64,000 bases of DNA from Cytophaga aurantiaca DSM 3654 (GTDB lineage Bacteria > Bacteroidota > Bacteroidia > Cytophagales > Cytophagaceae): assembly GCF_000379725.1 (NCBI RefSeq), contig NZ_KB903623.1, forward strand, positions 97,251 through 161,250. The letters are read 5' to 3'. Below are positions 18,011 through 25,756 of this stretch, one piece after another. Both the position numbers and the translations under genes were made by a program. The stretch's first letter is position 1; every line of letters starts with the position of its first letter. Below the pieces are notes generated by a model. That model did no database searches and was not told the origin of the DNA. It saw only the letters and a list, made by a program, of their open reading frames with translations.

Positions 18011-18265
18011 ATGATAATTATAGGGATCTTTTTTTGTATATTTTATTTCCTGTATACATTGCGTTTTGCAATATTGTTTAATCAGAAAGATGTCTTTTTT
18101 TTCGGAAGACTGAAACTGCTTCACAATATTGGTATCTGGTTGGTGCCCTTTATCTGGATAGCTGTATTGAAGCAGTTATCAAAGCCCATACAAGGTTCTC
18201 ATCAATATAAAAGGAAGGTGTTTGGCGATGATTATTCATTAGAAGGAGGGCCTGATGGTGACTGA
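18011..18265 (+). CDS. Small membrane protein of unknown function
   Basis: 84 residues. Two likely membrane helices (about 1-21 and 38-56) separated by a short polar loop, then a charged C-terminal tail (SHQYKRKVFGDDYSLEGGPDGD). Starts 59 bp from the divergent DHFR-like gene, and its stop lies 8 bp from the end of the convergent TPR gene. No family recognised. The hydrophobic pattern and tight fit between neighbours support a real gene. Confidence 0.6.
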   Translation: MIIIGIFFCIFYFLYTLRFAILFNQKDVFFFGRLKLLHNIGIWLVPFIWIAVLKQLSKPIQGSHQYKRKVFGDDYSLEGGPDGD

Positions 18266-18273
18266 AATTTGAT

Positions 18274-18591
18274 TTACATCAAATCGATCTCCAGATTTTG
18301 CTTCGCATTTTTTAATTCAGCCAATGTTTTCATTTCGTTTAAATCCGTTGCCAACTGAATACCTTTGTCGTATATCTCTAACGCCTTTTCATAAATACCT
18401 TTTTCGGCAAAATATTCTGCAGCCTGGTAATACGTTGCCAGGTAATCGGGGAAAGAATTTAATAGTAAATTGAAATATACTGCCGTTTCATCAGAATCGA
18501 TTTTCTTATGTTCAAGAGCTATTCCATAGACTAAAAATGGGTCATTGGGTTGTTCTTTATGCAGTTGTAGTAAATACTCTAATCGATTCAT
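18274..18591 (-). CDS. Small TPR-repeat protein
   Basis: 105 residues made almost wholly of TPR helices (NDPFLVYGIALEHKK, DYLATYYQAAEYFAEKGIYEKALEIYDKGIQLA). No signal peptide, so cytoplasmic. TPR proteins act as protein-interaction scaffolds. Proteins of this length and pattern are common single genes in Bacteroidota; partner unknown. Confidence 0.8.
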   Translation of the reverse strand: MNRLEYLLQLHKEQPNDPFLVYGIALEHKKIDSDETAVYFNLLLNSFPDYLATYYQAAEYFAEKGIYEKALEIYDKGIQLATDLNEMKTLAELKNAKQNLEIDLM

Positions 18592-18654
18592 TAATTAATT
18601 GTCATTTTTCTATAAAAAATGTAACTTTTAAGCATATAATCAGTTAAATATAAT

Positions 18655-18686
18655 ATATTGAATAGTGTTTTTTATCAATTCAATAT
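18655..18686. promoter_or_regulatory. Inverted repeat upstream of etfBA
   Basis: ATATTGAAT at 18655-18663 and ATTCAATAT at 18678-18686, perfect 9-bp arms with a 14-bp spacer, located between the divergent TPR gene and etfB, about 80-110 bp before the etfB start. It could be an operator; no regulator is identified. Confidence 0.4.
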
Positions 18687-18768
18687 TTCCGTCAATTTAA
18701 GTAAAATTATTCAAGTCTCGGTGAATGACGGTAGCCGATTCAGTTGTAACTAAATATACATATAACCG

Positions 18769-19500
18769 ATGAAGATTTTAGTTTGTATCACACACGTTCC
18801 GGATACTACTTCCAAAATTACCTTTGCCAATAACGCTTTCAATGCTGCAGGCGTTCAGTTTATCATCGGACCTTATGACGAATATGCTTTGTCCAGAGCC
18901 GTGGAGTTAAAAGAACAACATGGTGGTACTGTTACTGTGTTGAATGTTGGAGATGCAGAAACGGAACCTACGATTCGTAAAGCTCTAGCGATCGGTGCAG
19001 ATGATGCCATTCGCATCAATGCAGTTCCTAAAGATTCCGGTTTTGTTGCTGCTCAAATAGCTGCTGTTGCTAAAACAGGAGGATATGATCTTATTTTAAT
19101 GGGACGAGAGTCTATTGATTATAACGGTGGATTGGTTCATGGTCTTGTAGCAGATGCATTGGGTATACCATCTATTACACCGATCATGAAGTTGGATATC
19201 GAAGGTGGTGTTGCAAAAATGACACGTGAGATTGAAGGTGGGAAAGAATCTGTTGAATGTGCATTGCCATTTGTAGCTGGCTGTCAGGAGCCGATCGCTG
19301 AATGGAAAATTCCAAACATGCGTGGTATCATGTCGGCAAGAACAAAAACATTGAATGTAGTTGAGCCCGTTGCTGTAAATGATGCTGTGTTATATGGCAC
19401 ATTCTCATTGCCTGCTCCTAAAGGTGCATGTAAAATGGTAGATGCTGCAAATCCAGGTGAGTTGTTGACCTTGTTACGCAACGAAGCAAAAGTACTTTAA
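18769..19500 (+). CDS. etfB: Electron transfer flavoprotein beta subunit
   Basis: 243 residues. N-terminal MKILVCITHVPDTTSKI, then the adenine-nucleotide binding ETF fold (YDEYALSRAVELKE, TVLNVGDAE, RKALAIGADDAIRI, YDLILMGRESIDYNGG). With EtfA it forms the FAD/AMP heterodimer that passes electrons from acyl-CoA dehydrogenases to the quinone pool through ETF dehydrogenase. etfA follows after 32 bp on the same strand. No dehydrogenase gene is nearby. Confidence 0.95.
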   Translation: MKILVCITHVPDTTSKITFANNAFNAAGVQFIIGPYDEYALSRAVELKEQHGGTVTVLNVGDAETEPTIRKALAIGADDAIRINAVPKDSGFVAAQIAAVAKTGGYDLILMGRESIDYNGGLVHGLVADALGIPSITPIMKLDIEGGVAKMTREIEGGKESVECALPFVAGCQEPIAEWKIPNMRGIMSARTKTLNVVEPVAVNDAVLYGTFSLPAPKGACKMVDAANPGELLTLLRNEAKVL

Positions 19501-19532
19501 TTGATTCTTTGTTTTATTTAGATCGAAAAATT

Positions 19533-20498
19533 ATGTCAGTATTAATATATGTTGAGTCTAATGGCTCAGAAATAAAAAAATCTTCTTTAGATGCTGTTTC
19601 TTATGGTGCACAGGTTGCATCAAAGGTAGGCGGTGCAGCTAATGTAATTGCTGTTGGTACATTTCCTCAGGAACAATTAACAGCCTTAGGTAATTTTGGT
19701 GCAGCAAGTATTTTGAATGTGACAGGTGATTCATTCAATCAGAATTCTCCTGCAGCCTCTGCAGCGGCTGTTATTGCAGCTGCAAATAAGGTGGGAGCGA
19801 AGGTTGTGGTTTTGCCTAAATCAACACTTGTTGATTCATTCGCAGCGAAAGTTGCAGCACAATTGAAGGCAGGTATTGTTACCAACGTTACGGACTTGCC
19901 GGATACGAGCAATGGTTTTTCAGTGAAGCGTTCTATATTCACAGGCAAAGCTTTTGCTACTGTTGCAATCAATTCCAATATTAAAGTAATCACACTTGCT
20001 AAAAATGCTTATCAAGGTACTGAAACAGGTGGTACTGCTGCAGTAGAAAGTCTGACGGTTTCCTTGTCAGAAGGCGATACGAAAGTAAAAACTACGAATG
20101 TGGAAAAAATGTCCGGTGAGCTTTTATTGACCGAAGCGGAGATTGTTGTATCAGGTGGCAGAGGCTTTAAAGGCCCTGAAAACTGGGGACTTTTACTTGA
20201 TTTAGCGAAAGCTTTGGGCGCTGCAACAGGTTGTTCTAAACCCGTTTCGGATATGGATTGGAGACCTCACCACGAACACGTTGGTCAAACAGGTGTAAAA
20301 GTAGCACCAAATTTATATATTGCAGTCGGAATTTCAGGAGCGATTCAACACTTGGCTGGAGTGAATTCATCAAAGTGCATTGTTGTTATCAATAAAGATC
20401 CTGAAGCACCGTTCTTTAAAGCTGCAGACTACGGCATTGTAGGAGACTTGTTTGAAGTATTACCTAAATTGACAGAAGCTGCTAAATTGCTTAAATAA
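19533..20498 (+). CDS. etfA: Electron transfer flavoprotein alpha subunit
   Basis: 321 residues from the ATG at 19533 (MSVLIYVESNG); a TTG 24 bp upstream is in frame but gives no family sequence. The C-terminal FAD-binding domain is clear: VVSGGRGFKGPENWGLL, LGAATGCSKPVSDMDWRPHHEHVGQTG, LYIAVGISGAIQHLAGV and VVINKDPEAPFFKAADYGIVGD. It pairs with EtfB immediately upstream. The bifunctional nuclease gene follows 11 bp after the stop, so it may be in the same transcript. Confidence 0.95.
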   Translation: MSVLIYVESNGSEIKKSSLDAVSYGAQVASKVGGAANVIAVGTFPQEQLTALGNFGAASILNVTGDSFNQNSPAASAAAVIAAANKVGAKVVVLPKSTLVDSFAAKVAAQLKAGIVTNVTDLPDTSNGFSVKRSIFTGKAFATVAINSNIKVITLAKNAYQGTETGGTAAVESLTVSLSEGDTKVKTTNVEKMSGELLLTEAEIVVSGGRGFKGPENWGLLLDLAKALGAATGCSKPVSDMDWRPHHEHVGQTGVKVAPNLYIAVGISGAIQHLAGVNSSKCIVVINKDPEAPFFKAADYGIVGDLFEVLPKLTEAAKLLK

Positions 20499-20509
20499 GC
20501 ATCAGTAGA

Positions 20510-21145
20510 GTGGAGAAAATCAGATTAGAAATTATAGGCTTATCGTCGAGTCAATCTCAAACAGGTTCGTTTGCATTGGTATTAGGCGAGGTTAATGGTA
20601 ATAGACGATTACCAATCATTATTGGAATGTTTGAGGCGCAGGCCATTGCTATTGAGATTGAAAAGGTAATACCGAATCGTCCGATGACACATGATCTGTT
20701 CAAATCATTTGCATTATCGTTTCATTTCATCGTTGAAGAAATTGTTATTTCTGATTTGAAGGAAGGAGTGTTCTTTGCTAAGATCATTTGTTCAGATGGT
20801 ATTAAGAACATTGAAATAGATGCACGTCCGTCTGATGCAATTGCTATAGGTTTACGTTTCGATGTTCCCATCTATTCCTATGAAACCATCATGTCTGAAG
20901 CAGGTATTGTCTTAAATGACGATATGGAAGACGAAATGGATGAAGACGAAGAGGACGAAGATGAGGATAACCTGGAAGAAGCTTCAGTAACTTCCAATAA
21001 GCCTGATTCAGGCTTTACAGGTAAGGAAGATCAGATCAAGAATATGTCCTTAGATCAATTACAGGCAATGCTTGATGATGCTATCGACAAAGAAGATTAT
21101 GAGAAGGCTGCCCGTGTAAGAGATGAAATGAATAAGCGGAACTAA
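20510..21145 (+). CDS. Bifunctional nuclease (DUF151) with C-terminal UVR motif
   Basis: 211 residues from a GTG start 11 bp after etfA. The N-terminal BFN/DUF151 domain spans about 1-130 (LPIIIGMFEAQAIAIEIE, MTHDLFKSF, IDARPSDAIAIGLR). A very acidic linker (about 140-160, mostly Asp and Glu) leads to a UvrB/UvrC interaction motif at the end (LDQLQAMLDDAIDKEDYEKAARVRDEM). Known members have weak RNase and DNase activity; the biological role is not settled. The UVR motif suggests contact with repair or Clp-type partners. Confidence 0.88.
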   Translation: MEKIRLEIIGLSSSQSQTGSFALVLGEVNGNRRLPIIIGMFEAQAIAIEIEKVIPNRPMTHDLFKSFALSFHFIVEEIVISDLKEGVFFAKIICSDGIKNIEIDARPSDAIAIGLRFDVPIYSYETIMSEAGIVLNDDMEDEMDEDEEDEDEDNLEEASVTSNKPDSGFTGKEDQIKNMSLDQLQAMLDDAIDKEDYEKAARVRDEMNKRN

Positions 21146-21162
21146 TGAAAAGTACATAAAAT

Positions 21163-21200
21163 AAAAATCCATCTTGCTGATAAGCGGGATGGATTTTTTT
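21163..21200 (+). terminator. Terminator of the etfBA-nuclease unit
   Basis: AAAAATCCATC and GATGGATTTTTTT form the stem, with inner pairs CTTGC/GCGGG; a T run follows. It lies 18 bp after the nuclease stop. Confidence 0.85.
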
Positions 21201-21235
21201 ATTTATACCTGTTTGTATGTATAAACGAAATACAA

Positions 21236-21264
21236 AAAAAAATCCCGCCATCAGCGGGATTTTT
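21236..21264 (-). terminator. Terminator of the histone-like gene
   Basis: TCCCGC at 21243-21248 and GCGGGA at 21254-21259 with a 5-base loop; the long A run at 21234-21242 is the T tract for the minus strand. Confidence 0.85.
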
Positions 21265-21283
21265 CTGTATGATAACCTTACGA

Positions 21284-21874
21284 TTAGAAAATAGAATTAT
21301 CATTTGGAGAGAATAAATCTCCTAATGATTTTTCATCATCATCATCGTTTTTTGCAGGTTCAGCTGGTGCAGTGTAAGTAAGTATTTCTACTTCTTCTGC
21401 TTTTGGTGCTGCTGGTTTAGCTGCTTTTTTAGGTGCTGATTTTTTCTTTGGAGCTGCTGCCTTTTTAGGAGCTGCTGCTGCTTTCTTAGGAGCTGTAGCC
21501 TTCTTTGCTACTGCTTTCTTAGGAGCTGCAGATTTTTTAGCTGCTGCTTTTTTAACAACTGCTTTCTTAGCTGTTTTTTTAGCAGGCGCTGCTTTTTTAG
21601 CAACTTTCTTTACCGCTTTTTTAACAGCCTTCTTAGCAGGTGCCGCTTTCTTAGCTACTTTCTTAGCAACTTTTTTTACAGCTTTTTTAACTGCTTTCTT
21701 AACCGCTTTTTTAGGAGCTGCTTTTTTTGCAGGGGCTGCTTTTTTAGTAACTTTTTTAGCTACTTGTTTTACTTTTTTCGCTACTTTCGCAGCTACTTTT
21801 TTTACAGCTTTTTCAGCTTTTTTTAGAGTCTTCTTAACTGAAGATTTCTCTGCTTTTTTTACTTTTTTTGCCAT
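21284..21874 (-). CDS. Histone H1-like Lys/Ala-rich DNA-binding protein
   Basis: 196 residues. Residues 1 to about 155 are dominated by KKAAPAKKAVKKA-type units resembling the C-terminal tail of eukaryotic histone H1 and bacterial Hc1/Hc2-like proteins. The last 35 residues are different: hydrophobic/acidic EVEILTYTAPAEP, then a DDDDE cluster and SLGDLFSPNDNSIF. The basic part would bind DNA or RNA without sequence preference; the acidic tail may regulate it or contact a partner. Low-complexity repeats make the length likely to vary between strains. Has its own terminator. Confidence 0.88.
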   Translation of the reverse strand: MAKKVKKAEKSSVKKTLKKAEKAVKKVAAKVAKKVKQVAKKVTKKAAPAKKAAPKKAVKKAVKKAVKKVAKKVAKKAAPAKKAVKKAVKKVAKKAAPAKKTAKKAVVKKAAAKKSAAPKKAVAKKATAPKKAAAAPKKAAAPKKKSAPKKAAKPAAPKAEEVEILTYTAPAEPAKNDDDDEKSLGDLFSPNDNSIF

Positions 21875-21985
21875 GGTACGTCAGTGATATAAAAATATTC
21901 TCTTGTGACTAAAGTTATTTAATACCCTAAAATAAAAAAAATGTTTTATATTAAAATTTGTTGAGCAAAATATTTTAAAAAATAA

Positions 21986-22498
21986 ATGAAAGTATTATCC
22001 TTTATCGATCACGAATTTGAAGATTTAGAGTTTTGGTATCCTATTTTAAGACTGCGTGAAGACGGACATACCGTTGTAATTGCAGGTCCGGAGAAAGGAG
22101 TGACCTACGCAGGAAAGTATGGAGTGCCCGCCAATAGCGATGTTTCATATGCAGACGTCAATTCAGCAGACTATGATGCATTGCTGGTGCCAGGTGGTTG
22201 GGCTCCAGATAAGATTCGTAGATCTGCTAAAGTCATTCAGATTGTTCAGGAGATGCATGCAGCAAATAAAGTGATCGGTCAGATCTGTCATGCTGGTTGG
22301 GTATTGATTTCTGCTAAGATATTGTCAGGTTATAAGGTTACAAGTACTCCAGGTATTAAAGATGATATGGAAAATGCAGGAAGTATCTGGTATGATACCC
22401 CTGCGATGGTTGACAGAAATATCGTTTCTGCCCAGCGTCCACCGGATCTTCCGGAATACATGAAGCTCTTTATTCAAACATTAAATGCGCAAAAGTAA
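21986..22498 (+). CDS. DJ-1/PfpI family protein
   Basis: 170 residues. Class I glutamine amidotransferase-like fold with the nucleophile elbow GQICHAGW (Cys101-His102) and LLVPGGWAPDKIR before it, and an early acidic FEDLEF segment that supplies the conserved Glu. Family members act as proteases, glyoxalase-like deglycases or stress chaperones. The stop codon is directly followed by the ATG of the PBP4 gene, so the two are co-translated. Substrate unknown. Confidence 0.9.
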   Translation: MKVLSFIDHEFEDLEFWYPILRLREDGHTVVIAGPEKGVTYAGKYGVPANSDVSYADVNSADYDALLVPGGWAPDKIRRSAKVIQIVQEMHAANKVIGQICHAGWVLISAKILSGYKVTSTPGIKDDMENAGSIWYDTPAMVDRNIVSAQRPPDLPEYMKLFIQTLNAQK

Positions 22499-23974
22499 AT
22501 GTTTGCTCTTTCAATAAATCGTATACTGCTGAGGCCTGTCGCCCCTTTATTCGTGGTATTGGGGTGTTTTGGTGCATTTGAATTGCCAGCTCAGACAAAT
22601 TTGACTACACATCTGCAATCTATATTGGCTGATACATTATTGTCCAGGGCCCAAGTAGGAGTTTCGATTCGCAACATTCAAACAAATGCCATTGTGTTTG
22701 AAAAAAATGCAAACCAATCTTTTACCCCGGCCTCTAATCTGAAACTGCTTACAACTGCTGCTGCAATAAACGTACTTGGGGCCGATTACCGCTTTACAAC
22801 GAAAGTACTCTATTCAGACTCTATACAAAACGGTGCATTTGGTGGTACGCTACTTGTTAAAGGCAGCGGAGATCCAACCTTAGGCTCTGATCGGATGAAT
22901 GGACAGCTATCGTATCAAGCGTTGATTAAAAATTGGGTTGCAGCTTTTAAGTCTAAAGGTGTAACCCGATTCGACGGAAGATTGGTTGTTGATCCCACAC
23001 ATTTTGAATACAATGCCATTCCAATGGACTATACCTGGGGAGATATAGGCAATTACTATGGTGCGGGTAGTTTTGGATTGAATGTAAATGAAAATCAAAC
23101 GAATGTTCTGTTTAAGCCAGGTAATCGCATAGGTGCTGCAACATCTGTACAATCCATTACTCCATGGGATTCTGCGTGTACGTTCGTAAATCATGTCTAT
23201 ACGGGTCCTGCAGGTTCAGGGGACGAATCCGTTATCTACTCTTCACCTTATAATAATTTTGTATTTGCAGAAGGCACGATACCCATCGGAAATACATTTT
23301 TAGTAAAAGGAAGTATATCGAATCCTTCAGCACTTTTGGCAAAATTGATCATTGCTGAAATGAACGTACAAGGTATTGTTTGGAACGGATCCGTTTTTAT
23401 CGTAAAGCCCGGTGAGAATATTGTAGGGCTATCTTCGTTCAAAACTCTTCTTGAACATACTTCACCCTCATTAAAAGAGATTGCACAATATACCAACCTT
23501 GTAAGCAATAACCTGTATGCCGAATGTTTATTGAAAGAGGTTGCATTTAAGGAAACCGGACAAGGTACTACTGCTATTGGAGTGAATCAGGTGAAGCGTT
23601 ATTTGAAGAGCATTGGAGTAGATACATTGGGAATGGTCTTGCGGGATGGATCGGGTATGTCACCATTTAATTCGGTTGCTCCAAATCAATATACTCAGTT
23701 TTTAGGTACTCAGGTTACTTCAACAATTTTTGTGAATTGTATTCCTGTTGCAGGACGAGAAGGTACTGTTTCTCATATTTGCAGAGAGTCTGGCGGTAAG
23801 ATCCGTGTTAAAAGTGGCACTATGAATGGCACTACGTGCTACAGTGGTTATGTTATAGCAAAATCCGGTAAAACATATGCCGTGTCTTTAATGGTTAATA
23901 AACATGAAGCTCAGAATAGAAAAATTCAGCGTGTGCTGGAGAAAATACTGATGGGAGTAATGAATAACGGATAA
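22499..23974 (+). CDS. dacB: D-alanyl-D-alanine carboxypeptidase/endopeptidase (PBP4, S13)
   Basis: 491 residues with an N-terminal signal sequence (to about residue 31, LPAQ). The three S13 motifs are present: SxxK as SNLK (Ser79, Lys82), SxN as SNN in NLVSNNLYAECLL, and KSGT in RVKSGTMNGTTCYSGY near the C terminus. The enzyme trims or cleaves peptidoglycan peptides in the periplasm. It starts immediately after the PfpI-like gene and ends before a strong bidirectional terminator. Confidence 0.92.
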   Translation: MFALSINRILLRPVAPLFVVLGCFGAFELPAQTNLTTHLQSILADTLLSRAQVGVSIRNIQTNAIVFEKNANQSFTPASNLKLLTTAAAINVLGADYRFTTKVLYSDSIQNGAFGGTLLVKGSGDPTLGSDRMNGQLSYQALIKNWVAAFKSKGVTRFDGRLVVDPTHFEYNAIPMDYTWGDIGNYYGAGSFGLNVNENQTNVLFKPGNRIGAATSVQSITPWDSACTFVNHVYTGPAGSGDESVIYSSPYNNFVFAEGTIPIGNTFLVKGSISNPSALLAKLIIAEMNVQGIVWNGSVFIVKPGENIVGLSSFKTLLEHTSPSLKEIAQYTNLVSNNLYAECLLKEVAFKETGQGTTAIGVNQVKRYLKSIGVDTLGMVLRDGSGMSPFNSVAPNQYTQFLGTQVTSTIFVNCIPVAGREGTVSHICRESGGKIRVKSGTMNGTTCYSGYVIAKSGKTYAVSLMVNKHEAQNRKIQRVLEKILMGVMNNG

Positions 23975-23993
23975 TGTTCTTCAAGTAATCCAT

Positions 23994-24032
23994 AAAAAAA
24001 AGAGTGATACCAACTGGCATCACTCTTTTTTT
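23994..24032. terminator. Bidirectional terminator between dacB and terC-like gene
   Basis: AAAAAAAGAGTGAT (23995-24008) pairs with ATCACTCTTTTTTT (24019-24032) around a 10-base loop. The two flanking genes converge on it. Confidence 0.92.
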
Positions 24033-24050
24033 ATATGAATGAAAATGGAA

Positions 24051-24986
24051 TTAGAAATCCAGTTCTTCGTTATTTTTTTTGGGGAACAGCCATGAAGCCA
24101 AAATAGAAATAGCTAATGTTGAAACAACGAATAACAAGGCAAACTGATGATTGATTTCATACCAATGATGTATAAGTAATTTTACACCCACAAACGATAA
24201 GATTACAGCTAAGCCATAATTGATATAGTGGAACAGCTTCATTACACTTGACAGCGCAAAGTATAAGGAGCGTAAACCCAATAAGGCAAACACATTGGAT
24301 GTATATACAATGAATGTATCTGTAGTGATACCTAAGATGGTAGGTATTGAATCTACAGCAAATACCACATCTGTACTTTCAACAATTAAAACAACAATGA
24401 ATAAAGGCGTAGCATACAGGATACCTTCTTTACGAATAAAGAATTTATCTTCTTCATACGTTTTTGTTACCCGAATGAACTTATTAGTCAACTTTAATAT
24501 GATGTTGTTTTCCGGATCGATCTCTTCATCATCACTTGAAAATAACATCTTGATCCCTGTATACATTAAGAAGAATCCTAATACATATAACAACCAATCA
24601 AATCGTTGAATTAATTCAATTCCTAATACAATGAATAATCCTCTTAATATTAAAGCACCAATGATTCCCCAGAACAATACTTTGCGCTGGTATTCTGCAG
24701 GAACTCTGAAATAGCTAAAGATAAGCATGAAGACAAACAGATTGTCAACGCTAAGAGACTCTTCGATAACATATCCGGTGAAAAATAATTCGGCAGCTTC
24801 CTGACCTCTCCAGATGTATACAAATATGTTAAATGCTAATGCCAACCCAACCCAAAAGGCACTCCATACAAGAGCTGATTTTGTAGTTACAACCTTGTTG
24901 CCTTTATTAAATACGAATAAGTCTAGTACTAGTAGTGTAAGGATACTAATGTTAAAAATGATCCAGAATATAGCTTCGTTATTCAT
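24051..24986 (-). CDS. TerC/Alx family membrane protein
   Basis: 311 residues with about nine membrane helices. Family motifs are visible: FFTGYVIEESLSVDNLFVF (acidic pair in helix), RVPAEYQRKVLFWGIIGALILRGLFI and VVLIVESTDVVFAVDSIPTILGIT. TerC/Alx proteins are linked to manganese export and metal loading of secreted enzymes, and in some species to tellurite resistance. No tellurite genes are near, so an Mn or Ca transport role is more likely. I see no yybP-ykoY riboswitch in the 120 bp upstream. Confidence 0.9.
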   Translation of the reverse strand: MNNEAIFWIIFNISILTLLVLDLFVFNKGNKVVTTKSALVWSAFWVGLALAFNIFVYIWRGQEAAELFFTGYVIEESLSVDNLFVFMLIFSYFRVPAEYQRKVLFWGIIGALILRGLFIVLGIELIQRFDWLLYVLGFFLMYTGIKMLFSSDDEEIDPENNIILKLTNKFIRVTKTYEEDKFFIRKEGILYATPLFIVVLIVESTDVVFAVDSIPTILGITTDTFIVYTSNVFALLGLRSLYFALSSVMKLFHYINYGLAVILSFVGVKLLIHHWYEINHQFALLFVVSTLAISILASWLFPKKNNEELDF

Positions 24987-25105
24987 ATAATTTTTAAAGA
25001 CTGTATAATTTCGATAAGCGAACTACAATATTACTGCATTATTCCTTACCAACAATACTTAATTACGGATTAAATCGATAAAAAGATACAACTTAATGGC
25101 TTACA

Positions 25106-25756
25106 TTAAGTTGTCATATCTGTATTCTTTTTTGCTCTATTACGTTCTTTGATATACGTAACAACTACCGGAATCCACGTGACAATAACGATTCCAAGGA
25201 TAATATATTCTAAATAATCTTTTGATTTGGGGAAAATCTGACCAAGTAAATAGCCTCCATACACCAAACTTACTACCCATAATGTACCACCTATGATATT
25301 GTATAGTAGGAATTTACCATAAGGGTATCGGATTATTCCTGAGAAAATAGGAGCAAATGTTCTGATAATGGGTAAAAAACGGGCCATTATCAAGGCTACT
25401 GCACCATATCGAACAAAGAATGCTTCAGCAGCAAACATGTATTTCTTTTTAAAGAACACTGAATCGTCTTTGGTAAATAGTTTACTACCGGCCTTTTCAC
25501 CAAAGAAATATCCAAACAAACTACCTAAATAAGCTGCGATACATATGGTTATTAATAGAGTAGTAATGGGGACATCAAACTTTCCGGTAGACGATAGCAA
25601 ACCTGTAGTGAAAAGTAAGGTGTCACCAGGTAGAAAAAATCCGAAGAACACACCATTCTCTGCAAAAATGATCAGGAGGATTAAGAATAATCCTCCTGTT
25701 TTTATAATTACTTCTGGATGTGTTATTAAATGATAAAACTCTAAAATTGATTCCAT
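25106..25756 (-). CDS. DedA family membrane protein
   Basis: 216 residues, SNARE-associated/DedA fold with motifs FFGFFLPGDTLLFTTGLLSS, YLGSLFGYFFGEKAG, FFVRYGAVALIMARFLPIIRTFAPIFSGI and YNIIGGTLWVVSLVYGGYLLG. DedA proteins are inner-membrane proteins, some of them undecaprenyl-phosphate or phospholipid flippases, needed for envelope and proton-motive-force homeostasis. Its ATG overlaps the nuoN stop by one base (TAATG), so it is translationally coupled as the last gene of the complex I operon. Confidence 0.92.
   Translation of the reverse strand: MESILEFYHLITHPEVIIKTGGLFLILLIIFAENGVFFGFFLPGDTLLFTTGLLSSTGKFDVPITTLLITICIAAYLGSLFGYFFGEKAGSKLFTKDDSVFFKKKYMFAAEAFFVRYGAVALIMARFLPIIRTFAPIFSGIIRYPYGKFLLYNIIGGTLWVVSLVYGGYLLGQIFPKSKDYLEYIILGIVIVTWIPVVVTYIKERNRAKKNTDMTT

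Noticed and set aside
24987..25105. Manganese (yybP-ykoY) riboswitch before the TerC-like gene
   Set aside because: The upstream stretch is AT-rich, without the expected paired loops, as far as can be judged by eye.
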